Under the pieces are notes generated by a model, which saw nothing but the letters and a program-made list of their open reading frames with translations, made no database searches and was not told where the DNA came from. From JANMZR01 sp040385875 (GTDB taxonomy: Bacteria; Bacteroidota; Bacteroidia; Cytophagales; Spirosomataceae), in NCBI GenBank assembly GCA_040385875.1, contig JAZKGO010000083.1, forward strand, positions 1-8,976: a stretch of 8,976 nt of DNA, in the 5' to 3' direction. A program made the translations under genes and the position numbers. Of this stretch, positions 1-6,265 are shown piece after piece (the stretch's first letter is position 1; the number at the start of each line of letters is the position of its first letter).

Positions 1-819
1 CACGAAGGTGATGTGGTAATTGCGATTTCTCAATCAGGTGAAACAGCCGATACTTTGGCGGCAATTGAATTGGCCAAAAGCAAAGGAGCCATCATCATTG
101 GTGTTTGTAATGTGGTGGGTTCTTCGATTCCACGAGCTACCCATGCGGGAGCCTATACCCATGCAGGGCCAGAAATTGGAGTGGCAAGTACCAAAGCTTT
201 TACTGCTCAGGTGATTACACTTACCCAAATGGCAATTGCTATTGCGCATAAAAAGGGAACAATATTAGAAGATAGTTTTCGAAGCTTATTGTTTGAGTTG
301 GAAAAAATTCCTGCTAAAATTGAGCGGGTTTTAAACACTACAGAACAAGCGATTAAATTAACGGCTAATATCTTTAAAGATGCTACAAATTTTATCTATT
401 TGGGCAGAGGTTATAACTTTCCAGTGGCATTGGAGGGTGCACTTAAATTAAAGGAAATCAGCTATATACATGCCGAGGGCTATCCTGCTGCCGAAATGAA
501 ACATGGCCCCATTGCATTGATTGATGAAGAAATGCCAGTGGTAATTATTGCTTTAAAGGACAGCTCTTATGAAAAAGTAGTGTCGAACCTGCAAGAAGTA
601 AAAGCGAGAAAAGGTCGTGTAATTGCGATTGTAACTGAAGGCGACAAACTTATCCCAACCATGGCCGATTATGTTTTGGAAATCCCTAAAACGGATGAGC
701 TACTTACCCCATTGCTTTCTGTGGTGCCCTTACAATTACTGTCTTACCATATAGCTGTATTGCGGGGCTGCAATGTAGACCAGCCAAGAAATTTGGCAAA
801 ATCGGTTACTGTTGAGTAG
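1..819 (+). CDS. glmS: Glutamine--fructose-6-phosphate aminotransferase, C-terminal part (cut by left edge)
   Basis: GlmS makes glucosamine-6-phosphate from fructose-6-phosphate and glutamine, the first committed step to UDP-GlcNAc for peptidoglycan and lipid A, in the cytosol. The frame is open from base 1, and 272 residues are visible. They cover the two SIS domains of the isomerase half; the N-terminal glutaminase domain (about 340 residues in the family) lies off the left edge. The first SIS domain shows the sugar-phosphate loop SQSGETADT at visible residues 10-18 and GVASTKAF at 60-67. The second begins near LGRG at 134-137 and contains KEISYIHAEG and EMKHGP at about 151-170, where the family has its isomerase Lys/Glu/His residues. 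The protein ends in the family hallmark PRNLAKSVTVE, whose lysine closes over the active site. Nothing looks broken. The next gene follows after only 20 bases with no terminator between, so read-through from glmS is likely. Confidence 0.97.
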   Translation, partial: HEGDVVIAISQSGETADTLAAIELAKSKGAIIIGVCNVVGSSIPRATHAGAYTHAGPEIGVASTKAFTAQVITLTQMAIAIAHKKGTILEDSFRSLLFELEKIPAKIERVLNTTEQAIKLTANIFKDATNFIYLGRGYNFPVALEGALKLKEISYIHAEGYPAAEMKHGPIALIDEEMPVVIIALKDSSYEKVVSNLQEVKARKGRVIAIVTEGDKLIPTMADYVLEIPKTDELLTPLLSVVPLQLLSYHIAVLRGCNVDQPRNLAKSVTVE

Positions 820-824
820 TTTTG
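792..824 (+). promoter_or_regulatory. Candidate Bacteroidota promoter overlapping the glmS stop codon
   Basis: TAGTTTTG at 817-824 matches the Bacteroidota -7 consensus TAnnTTTG, and TTTG at 792-795 stands 21 bases upstream as a possible -33 element. Initiation would fall near 831, leaving a leader of about 9 bases before the ATG at 840. The A-rich stretch just before that ATG fits the weak Shine-Dalgarno usage of this phylum. The match could be chance in AT-rich DNA; it would let the Dabb gene be transcribed apart from glmS. Confidence 0.4.
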
Positions 825-839
825 TAAATCAATAAAAAT

Positions 840-1244
840 ATGGAAAAGATAGACAGAAGAAATTTTATACAAAAATCGGCCTTAATTGGCGGTGTAATTT
901 TAACAAACCCTTTAGAGAAAGCAAAAATGGAAAATAAGCAAATAGTGCATCATGTATTTTTTTGGCTCAAAAATAGTGGCTCAGTAGCGGATAGAGACAA
1001 ATTAGTAGAAGGTGTAAAATCATTAAAAGCAATCCCAACTATTAAAAACTTGAAGGTTGGTGTGTTGGCATCAACCGAAAAGCGTGAAGTAGTAGATACC
1101 AGTTGGGATGTTTCAGAACTGATGTTTTTTGATGATTTGGCTGGCCAAAAGGTTTATCAAGACCATGCCATCCACCAGGAATTTATCAAAAACTACAGTC
1201 ATCTATGGCAAAAAGTAATCGTTTATGATATGCTGGAGGCATAA
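840..1244 (+). CDS. Dabb-family (stress-responsive alpha/beta barrel) protein with Tat-type signal
   Basis: This 134-residue protein has two parts. Residues 1-29 hold a twin-arginine-like leader: DRRNFIQKS at 5-13 followed by a short hydrophobic stretch ALIGGVILT, suggesting export of a folded protein. From about residue 34 the sequence fits the Dabb ferredoxin-like domain: VHHVFFWLK at the first strand, an IPTIKNLKVG segment, then the YQDHAIHQEF helix and a final VIVYDM strand. Dabb domains usually form dimers. Some bind small ligands or act as cyclases, but many have no known function, so no reaction is assigned. It lies 20 bases after glmS and could be co-transcribed, although a promoter-like element overlaps the glmS stop. 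No ideal AxA cleavage site is visible. An in-frame ATG at 927 (residue 30) would give a 105-residue cytosolic Dabb protein of ordinary family length, so the start choice is open. The Tat motif favours 840. Confidence 0.88.
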   Translation: MEKIDRRNFIQKSALIGGVILTNPLEKAKMENKQIVHHVFFWLKNSGSVADRDKLVEGVKSLKAIPTIKNLKVGVLASTEKREVVDTSWDVSELMFFDDLAGQKVYQDHAIHQEFIKNYSHLWQKVIVYDMLEA

Positions 1245-1270
1245 TAACTAATAAAATTAATTCATTAATT

Positions 1271-1330
1271 AAGGCATCTATTTTGTGGTTTTATCCAATT
1301 TAAAACCTACCAAATAGGTGCTTTTTATTT
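1271..1330 (+). terminator. Rho-independent terminator after the Dabb gene
   Basis: Bases 1271-1283 pair with 1312-1324 in a 13-bp stem containing two G-T wobbles, and a few further pairs are possible inside (GTGG against CCTAC with a bulge). The stem is followed by a T-rich run at about 1322-1330. It lies 27 bases after the Dabb stop codon and probably ends the glmS-Dabb transcript. No other gene is seen in 1245-1468. Confidence 0.6.
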
Positions 1331-1437
1331 TCAATCCTGTTCTAAACAAAGTCGATTGGCTAAAAACCGGATGGGTATTAATTTTTACTTACATAGAATA
1401 GCCTGTAAATAAAGACACTCAGCCCATAAATATTAAC

Positions 1438-1445
1438 TATATTTA
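1438..1445 (+). promoter_or_regulatory. Weak candidate -7 element for the DUF1080 gene
   Basis: TATATTTA matches TAnnTTTG at every position except the last. It lies 23 bases before the ATG at 1469, which would give a leader of about 17 bases. No clear TTG-type -33 element sits at the right distance, so this is a low-confidence site. The preceding terminator means the gene needs a promoter somewhere in 1331-1468. Confidence 0.25.
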
Positions 1446-1468
1446 AACTCCTCTTTAAATCTATATTT

Positions 1469-2152
1469 ATGAAAAATGCATTGTACGCCTTGATTCTATT
1501 TACTTCAACTTGCCTTGCTCAGAAGCCCAAAAATTGGATAACTCTTTTTGATGGCACCAATACGAACGAACTTCGTGGTTACAAAATGGAATCATTTCCC
1601 AATGGTGTATGGGAAGTGAAAAATGGAGCAATAGCGACCGTTTTGAATGTCAAAAACGTTGATTTAATTACTAAGAGACGGTTCAGAAACTTTGAATTGG
1701 AATATCAGTGGGCTGTAGATACTGCTGCTAATTCTGGGGTATTTTTTCATATTCAAGAACGTAAAGAAATGGTGTCAGCTAATGGCAACAGTCCCAATTG
1801 GCTTGAAAATTTCGAAATACAAGTATTGGATGATATACATTTTAAAGATACCGTAAAAATCAGGTCTGCTGGCTCATTATACGATTTAATCAGACCTAAA
1901 GAAAAGAAGCTTTTGCCAATCGGTCAATTTAACAATGCTAAATTATTGCATAAAAACGGTCATGTTGAGCATTGGCTTAACGGTTCAAAAGTATTAGATT
2001 TTGAAATCGGAAGTCAAGCATTGAATGAATTGATTGCCAAAAGCAAATTCAAAGTTCATCCCAATTTTCATGGAGATAAGGAAGGGCATATCATGTTCCA
2101 ACATCATGGGCAACGAGTCTATTTCAAGAATATTAGAATTAGGGAATTGTAA
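1469..2152 (+). CDS. Secreted DUF1080 (3-keto-disaccharide hydrolase family) protein
   Basis: This 227-residue protein has a signal peptide (hydrophobic core at about residues 4-15, likely cleavage after CLA at 15-17) and then one DUF1080 domain, a concanavalin-like beta-sandwich. Visible family landmarks in order are: WITLFDGT at 23-30; DLITKRRFRNFELEYQW at 65-81; NSGVFF at 88-93; FEIQVLDD at 115-122; GSLYDL at 135-140; HWLNG at 168-172; and the closing HHG...VYFKNIRIREL at 212-227. Some family members hydrolyse 3-keto-glycosides, and Bacteroidota encode many paralogues. The substrate cannot be read from sequence, so the annotation stays at family level. Where the family often has a W-N pair (pGxWN) this protein has GQFNN, so the usual Trp is Phe. 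Length is typical for a single-domain member. The protein probably acts in the periplasm or outside the cell. It appears to be a single-gene unit, terminated by the shared hairpin at 2282-2316. Confidence 0.9.
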   Translation: MKNALYALILFTSTCLAQKPKNWITLFDGTNTNELRGYKMESFPNGVWEVKNGAIATVLNVKNVDLITKRRFRNFELEYQWAVDTAANSGVFFHIQERKEMVSANGNSPNWLENFEIQVLDDIHFKDTVKIRSAGSLYDLIRPKEKKLLPIGQFNNAKLLHKNGHVEHWLNGSKVLDFEIGSQALNELIAKSKFKVHPNFHGDKEGHIMFQHHGQRVYFKNIRIREL

Positions 2153-2281
2153 TGTATATGGCAAAAGAATTAAATTAACCTCTTTTTGGTAATATGCATA
2201 GTAGCTTTTGTTTAGAAATTTTAGACCTAGCCATTTACATTTGAATAGGGTTAAGGTGTCTAAATTAAATTATTGAAGCAT

Positions 2282-2316
2282 AAAAAATGCCTTGATTATT
2301 CATCAAGGCATTTTTT
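2282..2316. terminator. Bidirectional terminator between convergent genes
   Basis: Bases 2282-2296 pair perfectly with 2302-2316: a 15-bp stem with a 5-base loop (TATTC), GC-rich in the middle (TGCC/GGCA) and flanked by A6 on one side and T6 on the other. It therefore works as an intrinsic terminator in both directions. It ends the DUF1080 transcript on the plus strand and the DAHP synthase/chorismate mutase transcript on the minus strand, 20 bases past that gene's stop. Confidence 0.92.
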
Positions 2317-2336
2317 CAATAAAAGTCAAAGAGTGC

Positions 2337-3431
2337 TTAAGCAGTTTGTGAGTTCATCACTTCTGTTTGCTTTCTGATGGATTCCAAGTGAATCAATTTA
2401 AACATTTCTTCCACAAATTCAGGATACATGCCCAAACCTTTGGCTTGCCCGGCTCTGTCATTATGAATTTGTTTCCAACGATCTAGCTGAAGTACTGCTA
2501 CGTTGTTATCACGCTTATACTCACCAAGTCTTTCCACAATAGCCATACGTGCAGCCAATACTTCCATCAATTCACGATCAATATTGTCAATTTTAGCACG
2601 AAGAGATTCCAATTCGTTGGTAAAATCAGCACCGTAGTTAGCCTTACGTACTTCCAATTCTTTCAACATTTGTCCCAATGCTTCCGGAGTAAGTTGCTGC
2701 GAAGCGTCTGACCAAGCAGTATCAGGGTCACGATGACTTTCGATAATCATTCCATCGTAATTCAAATCCAAAATGCGTTGTGATAGTTCGTATAGGTAAG
2801 CTCTTTTACCTGCCATGTGCGATGGGTCACCAATTAATGGCAAAGTTGGAAACATCGTTTTCAACTCAATAGCTAGCTGCCACATTGGTGAATTACGATA
2901 TTTAGTTTCTTGTGCATTACTAAAACCACGATGAATAGCACCTAATTTAGTAATACCAGCCCCTTGGATACGCTCAAAAGCGCCCACCCAAAGAGCCAAA
3001 TCTGGATTCACAGGATTTTTGATCAATACAGGGATGTCAACACCTTTCAAAGCATCGGCAATGTCTTGTACATTAAAGGGATTTACCGTAGTTCTTGCTC
3101 CAATCCAAAGGATATCCACACCATATTTCAAAGCTTTCTCAATATGATCAGGAGAGGCTACTTCTACAGCGATTGGTAATCCTGTTTGCTTGCGAGCCTC
3201 CACTAGCCAAGGTAAAGCGGCTTCGCCCATTCCTTCAAAGCTACCAGGTCTGGTACGTGGCTTCCACACACCAGCACGCATTACGTGTGCATAGCCTTCA
3301 GCTTTGATCCTTAATGCAGTTTCTAAAACTTGTTCTTCAGTTTCGGCACTGCAAGGTCCAGCTATTATTAATGGTTTGCCATTTGTATTAATCCACTGAT
3401 TTAATGGCGTTATTTCTAAATTTGCATTCAT
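2337..3431 (-). CDS. Bifunctional 3-deoxy-7-phosphoheptulonate synthase / chorismate mutase (C-terminal AroQ fusion)
   Basis: This 364-residue fusion enzyme works at two steps of aromatic biosynthesis. DAHP synthase condenses phosphoenolpyruvate with erythrose-4-phosphate; chorismate mutase converts chorismate to prephenate. Residues 1 to about 260 are the type I-beta, KDO8P-synthase-like TIM barrel: GPCSAE at 25-30 (metal-binding Cys27), KPRT at 57-60, WIGARTT at 109-115, LIKNP at 136-140, GAIHRGFS at 164-171, GDPSHMAGKR at 201-210 (metal His205), and Glu231 and Asp242 near the C-terminal end of the barrel. Residues about 273-355 are an all-helical AroQ mutase with the pattern LRxxIDxIDREL, Arg295, Lys306 and Arg318. 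C-terminal mutase fusions are known from Prevotella and Porphyromonas, where prephenate binding to the mutase domain inhibits the synthase. Similar feedback is inferred here. Symbols for this family vary (aroA, aroF, aroG), so none is given. The gene is alone and divergent from proline dehydrogenase. Confidence 0.96.
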   Translation of the reverse strand: MNANLEITPLNQWINTNGKPLIIAGPCSAETEEQVLETALRIKAEGYAHVMRAGVWKPRTRPGSFEGMGEAALPWLVEARKQTGLPIAVEVASPDHIEKALKYGVDILWIGARTTVNPFNVQDIADALKGVDIPVLIKNPVNPDLALWVGAFERIQGAGITKLGAIHRGFSNAQETKYRNSPMWQLAIELKTMFPTLPLIGDPSHMAGKRAYLYELSQRILDLNYDGMIIESHRDPDTAWSDASQQLTPEALGQMLKELEVRKANYGADFTNELESLRAKIDNIDRELMEVLAARMAIVERLGEYKRDNNVAVLQLDRWKQIHNDRAGQAKGLGMYPEFVEEMFKLIHLESIRKQTEVMNSQTA

Positions 3432-3556
3432 CTCTTGTTGTAAAAAAATCCTTCTAAAAAAATATTAATAATCGTTAAAACTTTAATTTGATAATTACCT
3501 TTAAAAATAGTGTCAAAAATTATCGGAAAAAAAAATAAATTTTGAATATTTAATTA

Positions 3557-3583
3557 TTGTATTATTCCAATTTATTATATTTG
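3557..3583 (+). promoter_or_regulatory. Candidate promoter for proline dehydrogenase
   Basis: TATATTTG at 3576-3583 is an exact match to the Bacteroidota -7 consensus TAnnTTTG. TTG at 3557-3559 lies 16 bases upstream, slightly short of the usual spacing for a -33 element. Transcription would begin near 3590 and give a leader of about 100 bases before the ATG at 3689. A second, off-by-one element (TATTTTG) lies closer to the gene, at about 3665-3671. Confidence 0.5.
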
Positions 3584-3614
3584 CAAGCTTTTTGGGTAAA
3601 CAAGTCCAAATATA
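3576..3614. repeat. Inverted repeat of promoter-like octamers in the divergent region
   Basis: TATATTTG at 3576-3583 is the exact reverse complement of CAAATATA at 3607-3614, separated by 23 bases. Each arm reads as a -7 element, one per strand, between the divergent DAHP synthase and proline dehydrogenase genes. The layout could be two face-to-face promoters, an operator for a dimeric regulator, or coincidence in AT-rich DNA. Confidence 0.5.
3607..3614 (-). promoter_or_regulatory. Candidate -7 element for the DAHP synthase/chorismate mutase gene
   Basis: Read on the minus strand this is TATATTTG, an exact TAnnTTTG match. Initiation near 3600 would give a leader of about 170 bases before the ATG at 3431. 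No TTG-type -33 element sits at the right distance. A poorer match (TATTTTTT, 3457-3464 on the minus strand) would give a short leader instead, so the true promoter is uncertain. Confidence 0.25.
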
Positions 3615-3688
3615 GCTGATTATTAGGGATTTACATAATATTGGAACCTAAAAAATCAATACTTTATTTTGTACAATTACATTACTAC

Positions 3689-4891
3689 ATGTCAAATATT
3701 GTAAGATCAGAGGCAAAAACAAAATTATCTTTTGAAGATACTTCCATTGCCTTTCAAAGCAAATCTGATTTCCAACTCAAGAAGTCATTGTATTTATTCG
3801 CCTTAATGAATAAAAATTGGATTGTAAAGATAGGTACTTTTTGGGTAAAACTATTCCTCTGGTTACATTTTCCTATCAAAAAAATTATTAAACTTACCAT
3901 TTTTGGCCAGTTTTGTGGCGGTGAAAGTTTGAAAGAGTGTGATAAAACAATCGCAGAATTAGCTAAAAATAATATTGGAACCATTCTTGATTACTCAGTT
4001 GAAGGGGAAGATTCAGAGAAATCATTTGACAAGACTTTAAGTGAAATATTGCTATCGATTGAAAAAGCGACCAATAATAAGAATATTCCATTTTCGGTTT
4101 TCAAGGTATCGGGAATTGGCGATGTTGACCTTTTGGAGAATTTACAAAAAGGAGATAAGCATACCAAAGAGGAGTTGGATTCTTTTGAGAAAATTAAAAT
4201 TAGATTTAATAAAATTACAGATTTTGCGGCTAGTCATAAAGTTCGTTTATTTATTGATGCCGAAGAAAGTTGGATTCAGGATATAATTGATGAGCTGGCC
4301 AATGAAGCAATGGCAAAACATAATAAAGATGAAGTGCTCATTTACAATACTTATCAATTATACCGTAAAGATGTTTTGAGTAATTTAAAAGCTATTGCCG
4401 AAAGGGCTAAGGATGCAAACTTTAAAGTTGGAGCAAAATTAGTAAGAGGTGCTTACATGGAAAAAGAGAGAGATCGATCACATGAAGAGAATTATTGTGA
4501 GCCAATACATATTAACAAAGAGGATGTGGATGCTGATTATAATGCTGCAATAGATTTTTGTGTTGAAAATAGGGAATTGATTTCAATATGCTTGGGTACT
4601 CATAACGAATTTAGTTGTAATTATTTGGTGGAAGCAATGGAAGCAAACCATATACCACAGGACGATAAAAGGTTTTATTTTGCGCAATTATTGGGTATGT
4701 CAGATAACATTTCATTCAATTTAGCAAAGGCAGGCTATAATGTAGCCAAGTATGTACCCTATGGCCCAGTTGATGCTGTAATGCCTTATCTATTCAGACG
4801 TGCAGATGAAAATACTTCTATGGCCGGACAAAGTAGTCGTGAATACAAGTTGCTTCAAACTGAGTTTAGCAGAAGGCTTCAGGCTAAGTAA
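3689..4891 (+). CDS. Proline dehydrogenase (monofunctional, FAD-dependent)
   Basis: PRODH oxidises L-proline to pyrroline-5-carboxylate using FAD and passes electrons to the quinone pool, the first step of proline catabolism. Numbered from the ATG at 3689, this 400-residue protein shows the beta-alpha barrel signatures: LFIDAEESW at about 187-195, YNTYQLYRKD at about 219-228, KLVRGAYMEKE at 250-260, GTHNEF near 303-308, YVPYGP near 355-360, and RRADEN at 370-375, the Arg-Arg-x-x-Glu pattern that holds proline in E. coli PutA. The end, GQSSREYKLLQTEFSRR, resembles the mitochondrial-type family. There is no P5C dehydrogenase domain, so a separate P5CDH must lie elsewhere. An upstream in-frame TTG at 3641 adds 16 residues, but ATG is preferred because the extra segment does not look like family sequence. 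The gene ends at its own terminator and appears monocistronic. Confidence 0.94.
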   Translation: MSNIVRSEAKTKLSFEDTSIAFQSKSDFQLKKSLYLFALMNKNWIVKIGTFWVKLFLWLHFPIKKIIKLTIFGQFCGGESLKECDKTIAELAKNNIGTILDYSVEGEDSEKSFDKTLSEILLSIEKATNNKNIPFSVFKVSGIGDVDLLENLQKGDKHTKEELDSFEKIKIRFNKITDFAASHKVRLFIDAEESWIQDIIDELANEAMAKHNKDEVLIYNTYQLYRKDVLSNLKAIAERAKDANFKVGAKLVRGAYMEKERDRSHEENYCEPIHINKEDVDADYNAAIDFCVENRELISICLGTHNEFSCNYLVEAMEANHIPQDDKRFYFAQLLGMSDNISFNLAKAGYNVAKYVPYGPVDAVMPYLFRRADENTSMAGQSSREYKLLQTEFSRRLQAK

Positions 4892-4930
4892 TCAACACAC
4901 CAATCGTCTGTTACTTTTGTTATAAATTTG

Positions 4931-4960
4931 AGCCAGATTTCATCAAGGAATCTGGCTTTT
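4931..4960 (+). terminator. Terminator after proline dehydrogenase
   Basis: AGCCAGATT at 4931-4939 pairs perfectly with AATCTGGCT at 4949-4957: a 9-bp stem with a 9-base loop, followed by a short T run to 4960. It lies 39 bases past the proline dehydrogenase stop codon and separates that gene from lspA. Confidence 0.85.
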
Positions 4961-5007
4961 ATGTATAGCTCAATTAGTTTTCTGTCAAATCTTTAATCAA
5001 TTAGCCT

Positions 5008-5015
5008 TATCTTTG
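5008..5015 (+). promoter_or_regulatory. Candidate -7 promoter element for lspA
   Basis: TATCTTTG matches TAnnTTTG exactly. Initiation about 7 bases downstream would give a leader of roughly 11 bases before the ATG at 5034. It would also place the alternative TTG start at 5013 upstream of the transcript, supporting the ATG. The possible -33 region (GTTTTCTG, 4977-4984) is only a weak match. Confidence 0.5.
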
Positions 5016-5033
5016 TTGCCTAAAAATTATACT

Positions 5034-5654
5034 ATGTGGTCTCATTACAAATATTTTCTAGTTACTCTTTTAATTATCGTTATTGATCAGGCAATTAAAA
5101 TGGCAGTTCATACCTATATGCAGCCAGGCTTTATTGGCCAGATAAGTATAATAGGTGATTTTTTCAAGCTTCATTATGTAACTAATCCAGGTATGGCGTT
5201 TGGGATTACCTTAGATTTTGCTAATGGGAAATTGATACTGACAATCTTTAGAATTATAGCTATGATTGGTATTGGATTTTACTTATTGAAAATGGCTAAA
5301 TCTGGCGCCTCAAGTGGTTTTTTGTTATGCATTTCTTTGATTTTAGGTGGTGCTATTGGCAATGTGATTGACAGTATTTTTTATGGTAAATATTTAGGAA
5401 ACGCTCCCTTTGGGACCGAAAATCCTTGGTTTCATGGCCAAGTGATTGATATGTTTTTCTTTGATTTTTGGGAGGGAATGATACCGAATTGGGTGCCAAT
5501 TTGGGGCGGCTCTTGGTACTCGACTCCAATTTTTAATTTTGCAGACGCCTCTATTTTTGTTGGTGTAGTTTCAATCTTAATTTTTCAAAAGAGATTTTTT
5601 AGCGAATCAAAAAAAGAAGAAGTTGATTTGATTAATTCAGAACTTGATTCATAA
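5034..5654 (+). CDS. lspA: Lipoprotein signal peptidase (signal peptidase II)
   Basis: LspA is an inner-membrane aspartyl protease that cuts the signal peptide of prolipoproteins after diacylglyceryl transfer to the lipobox cysteine. This 206-residue form has four hydrophobic segments (about 7-25, 67-87, 95-116, 172-186). The family motifs are DQAIK at 18-22, TNPGMAFG at 50-57, GGAIGNVID at 105-113, VIDM at 137-140 and FNFADASI at 167-174. Asp139 and Asp171 are the expected catalytic pair. It is longer than the roughly 160-residue E. coli enzyme because of two insertions: one after GNxID (about 118-134) and a Trp-rich one between the two catalytic aspartates (about 144-164). Long forms of this kind are familiar in Bacteroidota. 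The position after GNxID is Ser rather than the Arg of E. coli. A TTG at 5013 could add 7 residues but would lie upstream of the predicted transcript start. The charged tail after residue 186 should be cytosolic. Confidence 0.96.
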   Translation: MWSHYKYFLVTLLIIVIDQAIKMAVHTYMQPGFIGQISIIGDFFKLHYVTNPGMAFGITLDFANGKLILTIFRIIAMIGIGFYLLKMAKSGASSGFLLCISLILGGAIGNVIDSIFYGKYLGNAPFGTENPWFHGQVIDMFFFDFWEGMIPNWVPIWGGSWYSTPIFNFADASIFVGVVSILIFQKRFFSESKKEEVDLINSELDS

Positions 5655-5655
5655 A

Positions 5656-5691
5656 AAAATCCGCTAAGGTTTTATAGCCTTAACGGATTTT
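5656..5691. terminator. Bidirectional terminator between lspA and the T9SS cargo gene
   Basis: Bases 5656-5663 pair with 5684-5691 and 5665-5669 pair with 5678-5682, giving a 13-bp stem interrupted by one C-A mismatch, with an 8-base loop. A runs precede it (from 5653) and T's close the stem, so it can act on both strands. It begins right at the lspA stop codon and lies 22 bases past the end of the minus-strand T9SS gene. Confidence 0.85.
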
Positions 5692-5713
5692 AAAATTTAA
5701 TCCAAAACTTTTT

Positions 5714-6265
5714 TTATTTAATCAACTTTCTATATTGCACCTCATTTCCGCTCTCAAAACGAATAATATTTAAACCTTTATTCAATTTGTTAGCTCCAAT
5801 TTTTACTAGGTTTTGACCCGCATTTAATTTCTTAATTTCAGTATTTACTACCTTTCCTGCCATATCAAAACTGGTCACTGTCCAATTGGCATTGACAGAT
5901 GAGCTAATATTGATGCTTACCTCATTTGCTAAAGCTGGATTTGGATAGAACTCTCCAACTAATTGTTTTTGGTTTTCATTTTTAACAAAAATTGTCTTAG
6001 AAATTACAGAACTACCATCTAAATCAAACATTTTCAAGCGATAGTACGATTCAGATTCAGATTTTTTATCTAAAAAGCTATAAGAAAATTGATCTTTTTT
6101 ATTGTTCCCAGCAACCTTTCCAATTCCAGCAAATGCATGACTGTCATTACTTTTTTGGATTTCAAAATGACTGAAATTGGTTTCATTAGAAGTATTCCAA
6201 TTTATTTCATTGCCAGATGGAGTTGATTTTGCATTAAATGAAACGAGGCGAACAGGCAGTACACA
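5714..6265 (-). repeat. Paralogous C-terminal module, copy 1 (FnIII-like spacer + T9SS sorting domain)
   Basis: The last roughly 183 codons of this gene align throughout with the last roughly 195 codons of its neighbour (7333-7920). Both contain LPVRL-SF, NFSH-E, YYRLKM-D-DGS, YPNPA and a terminal RK-LxK/R. Over the final 81 residues I count about half identical by eye. The similarity stops upstream of LPVRL, where the two proteins become unrelated. Confidence 0.85.

Noticed and set aside
1469..1530. Possible lipoprotein signal (Cys15) in the DUF1080 protein
   Set aside because: The residues before Cys15 are TST, with no Leu/Val at -3, so the lipobox is poor. Cleavage by signal peptidase I after CLA fits better.
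2220..2264. Inverted repeat TTTAGAC / GTCTAAA between the convergent genes
   Set aside because: Only 7 bp of stem with a 31-base loop and no T run. The strong terminator just downstream explains termination, so this is probably chance.
2964..3307. Plus-strand open frames inside the DAHP synthase gene, and similar short frames inside glmS, proline dehydrogenase and the T9SS gene
   Set aside because: They overlap strongly supported genes in other frames, have low-complexity or nonsense-like translations, and show no family motif.
3525..3560. A-tract and AT-rich block in the divergent region, considered as an origin or phage attachment site
   Set aside because: There are no DnaA-box cluster, integrase gene, tRNA or direct repeats. 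It is typical AT-rich Bacteroidota promoter DNA.
3641..3688. Upstream TTG start for proline dehydrogenase, adding 16 residues
   Set aside because: An ATG lies at 3689, the added residues do not resemble family sequence, and the 400-residue product already covers the full domain.
5013..5033. TTG start for lspA, adding 7 residues
   Set aside because: The TTG overlaps a strong -7 promoter match (5008-5015), so it would lie upstream of the transcript. The ATG at 5034 gives a standard short cytosolic start before the first membrane segment.
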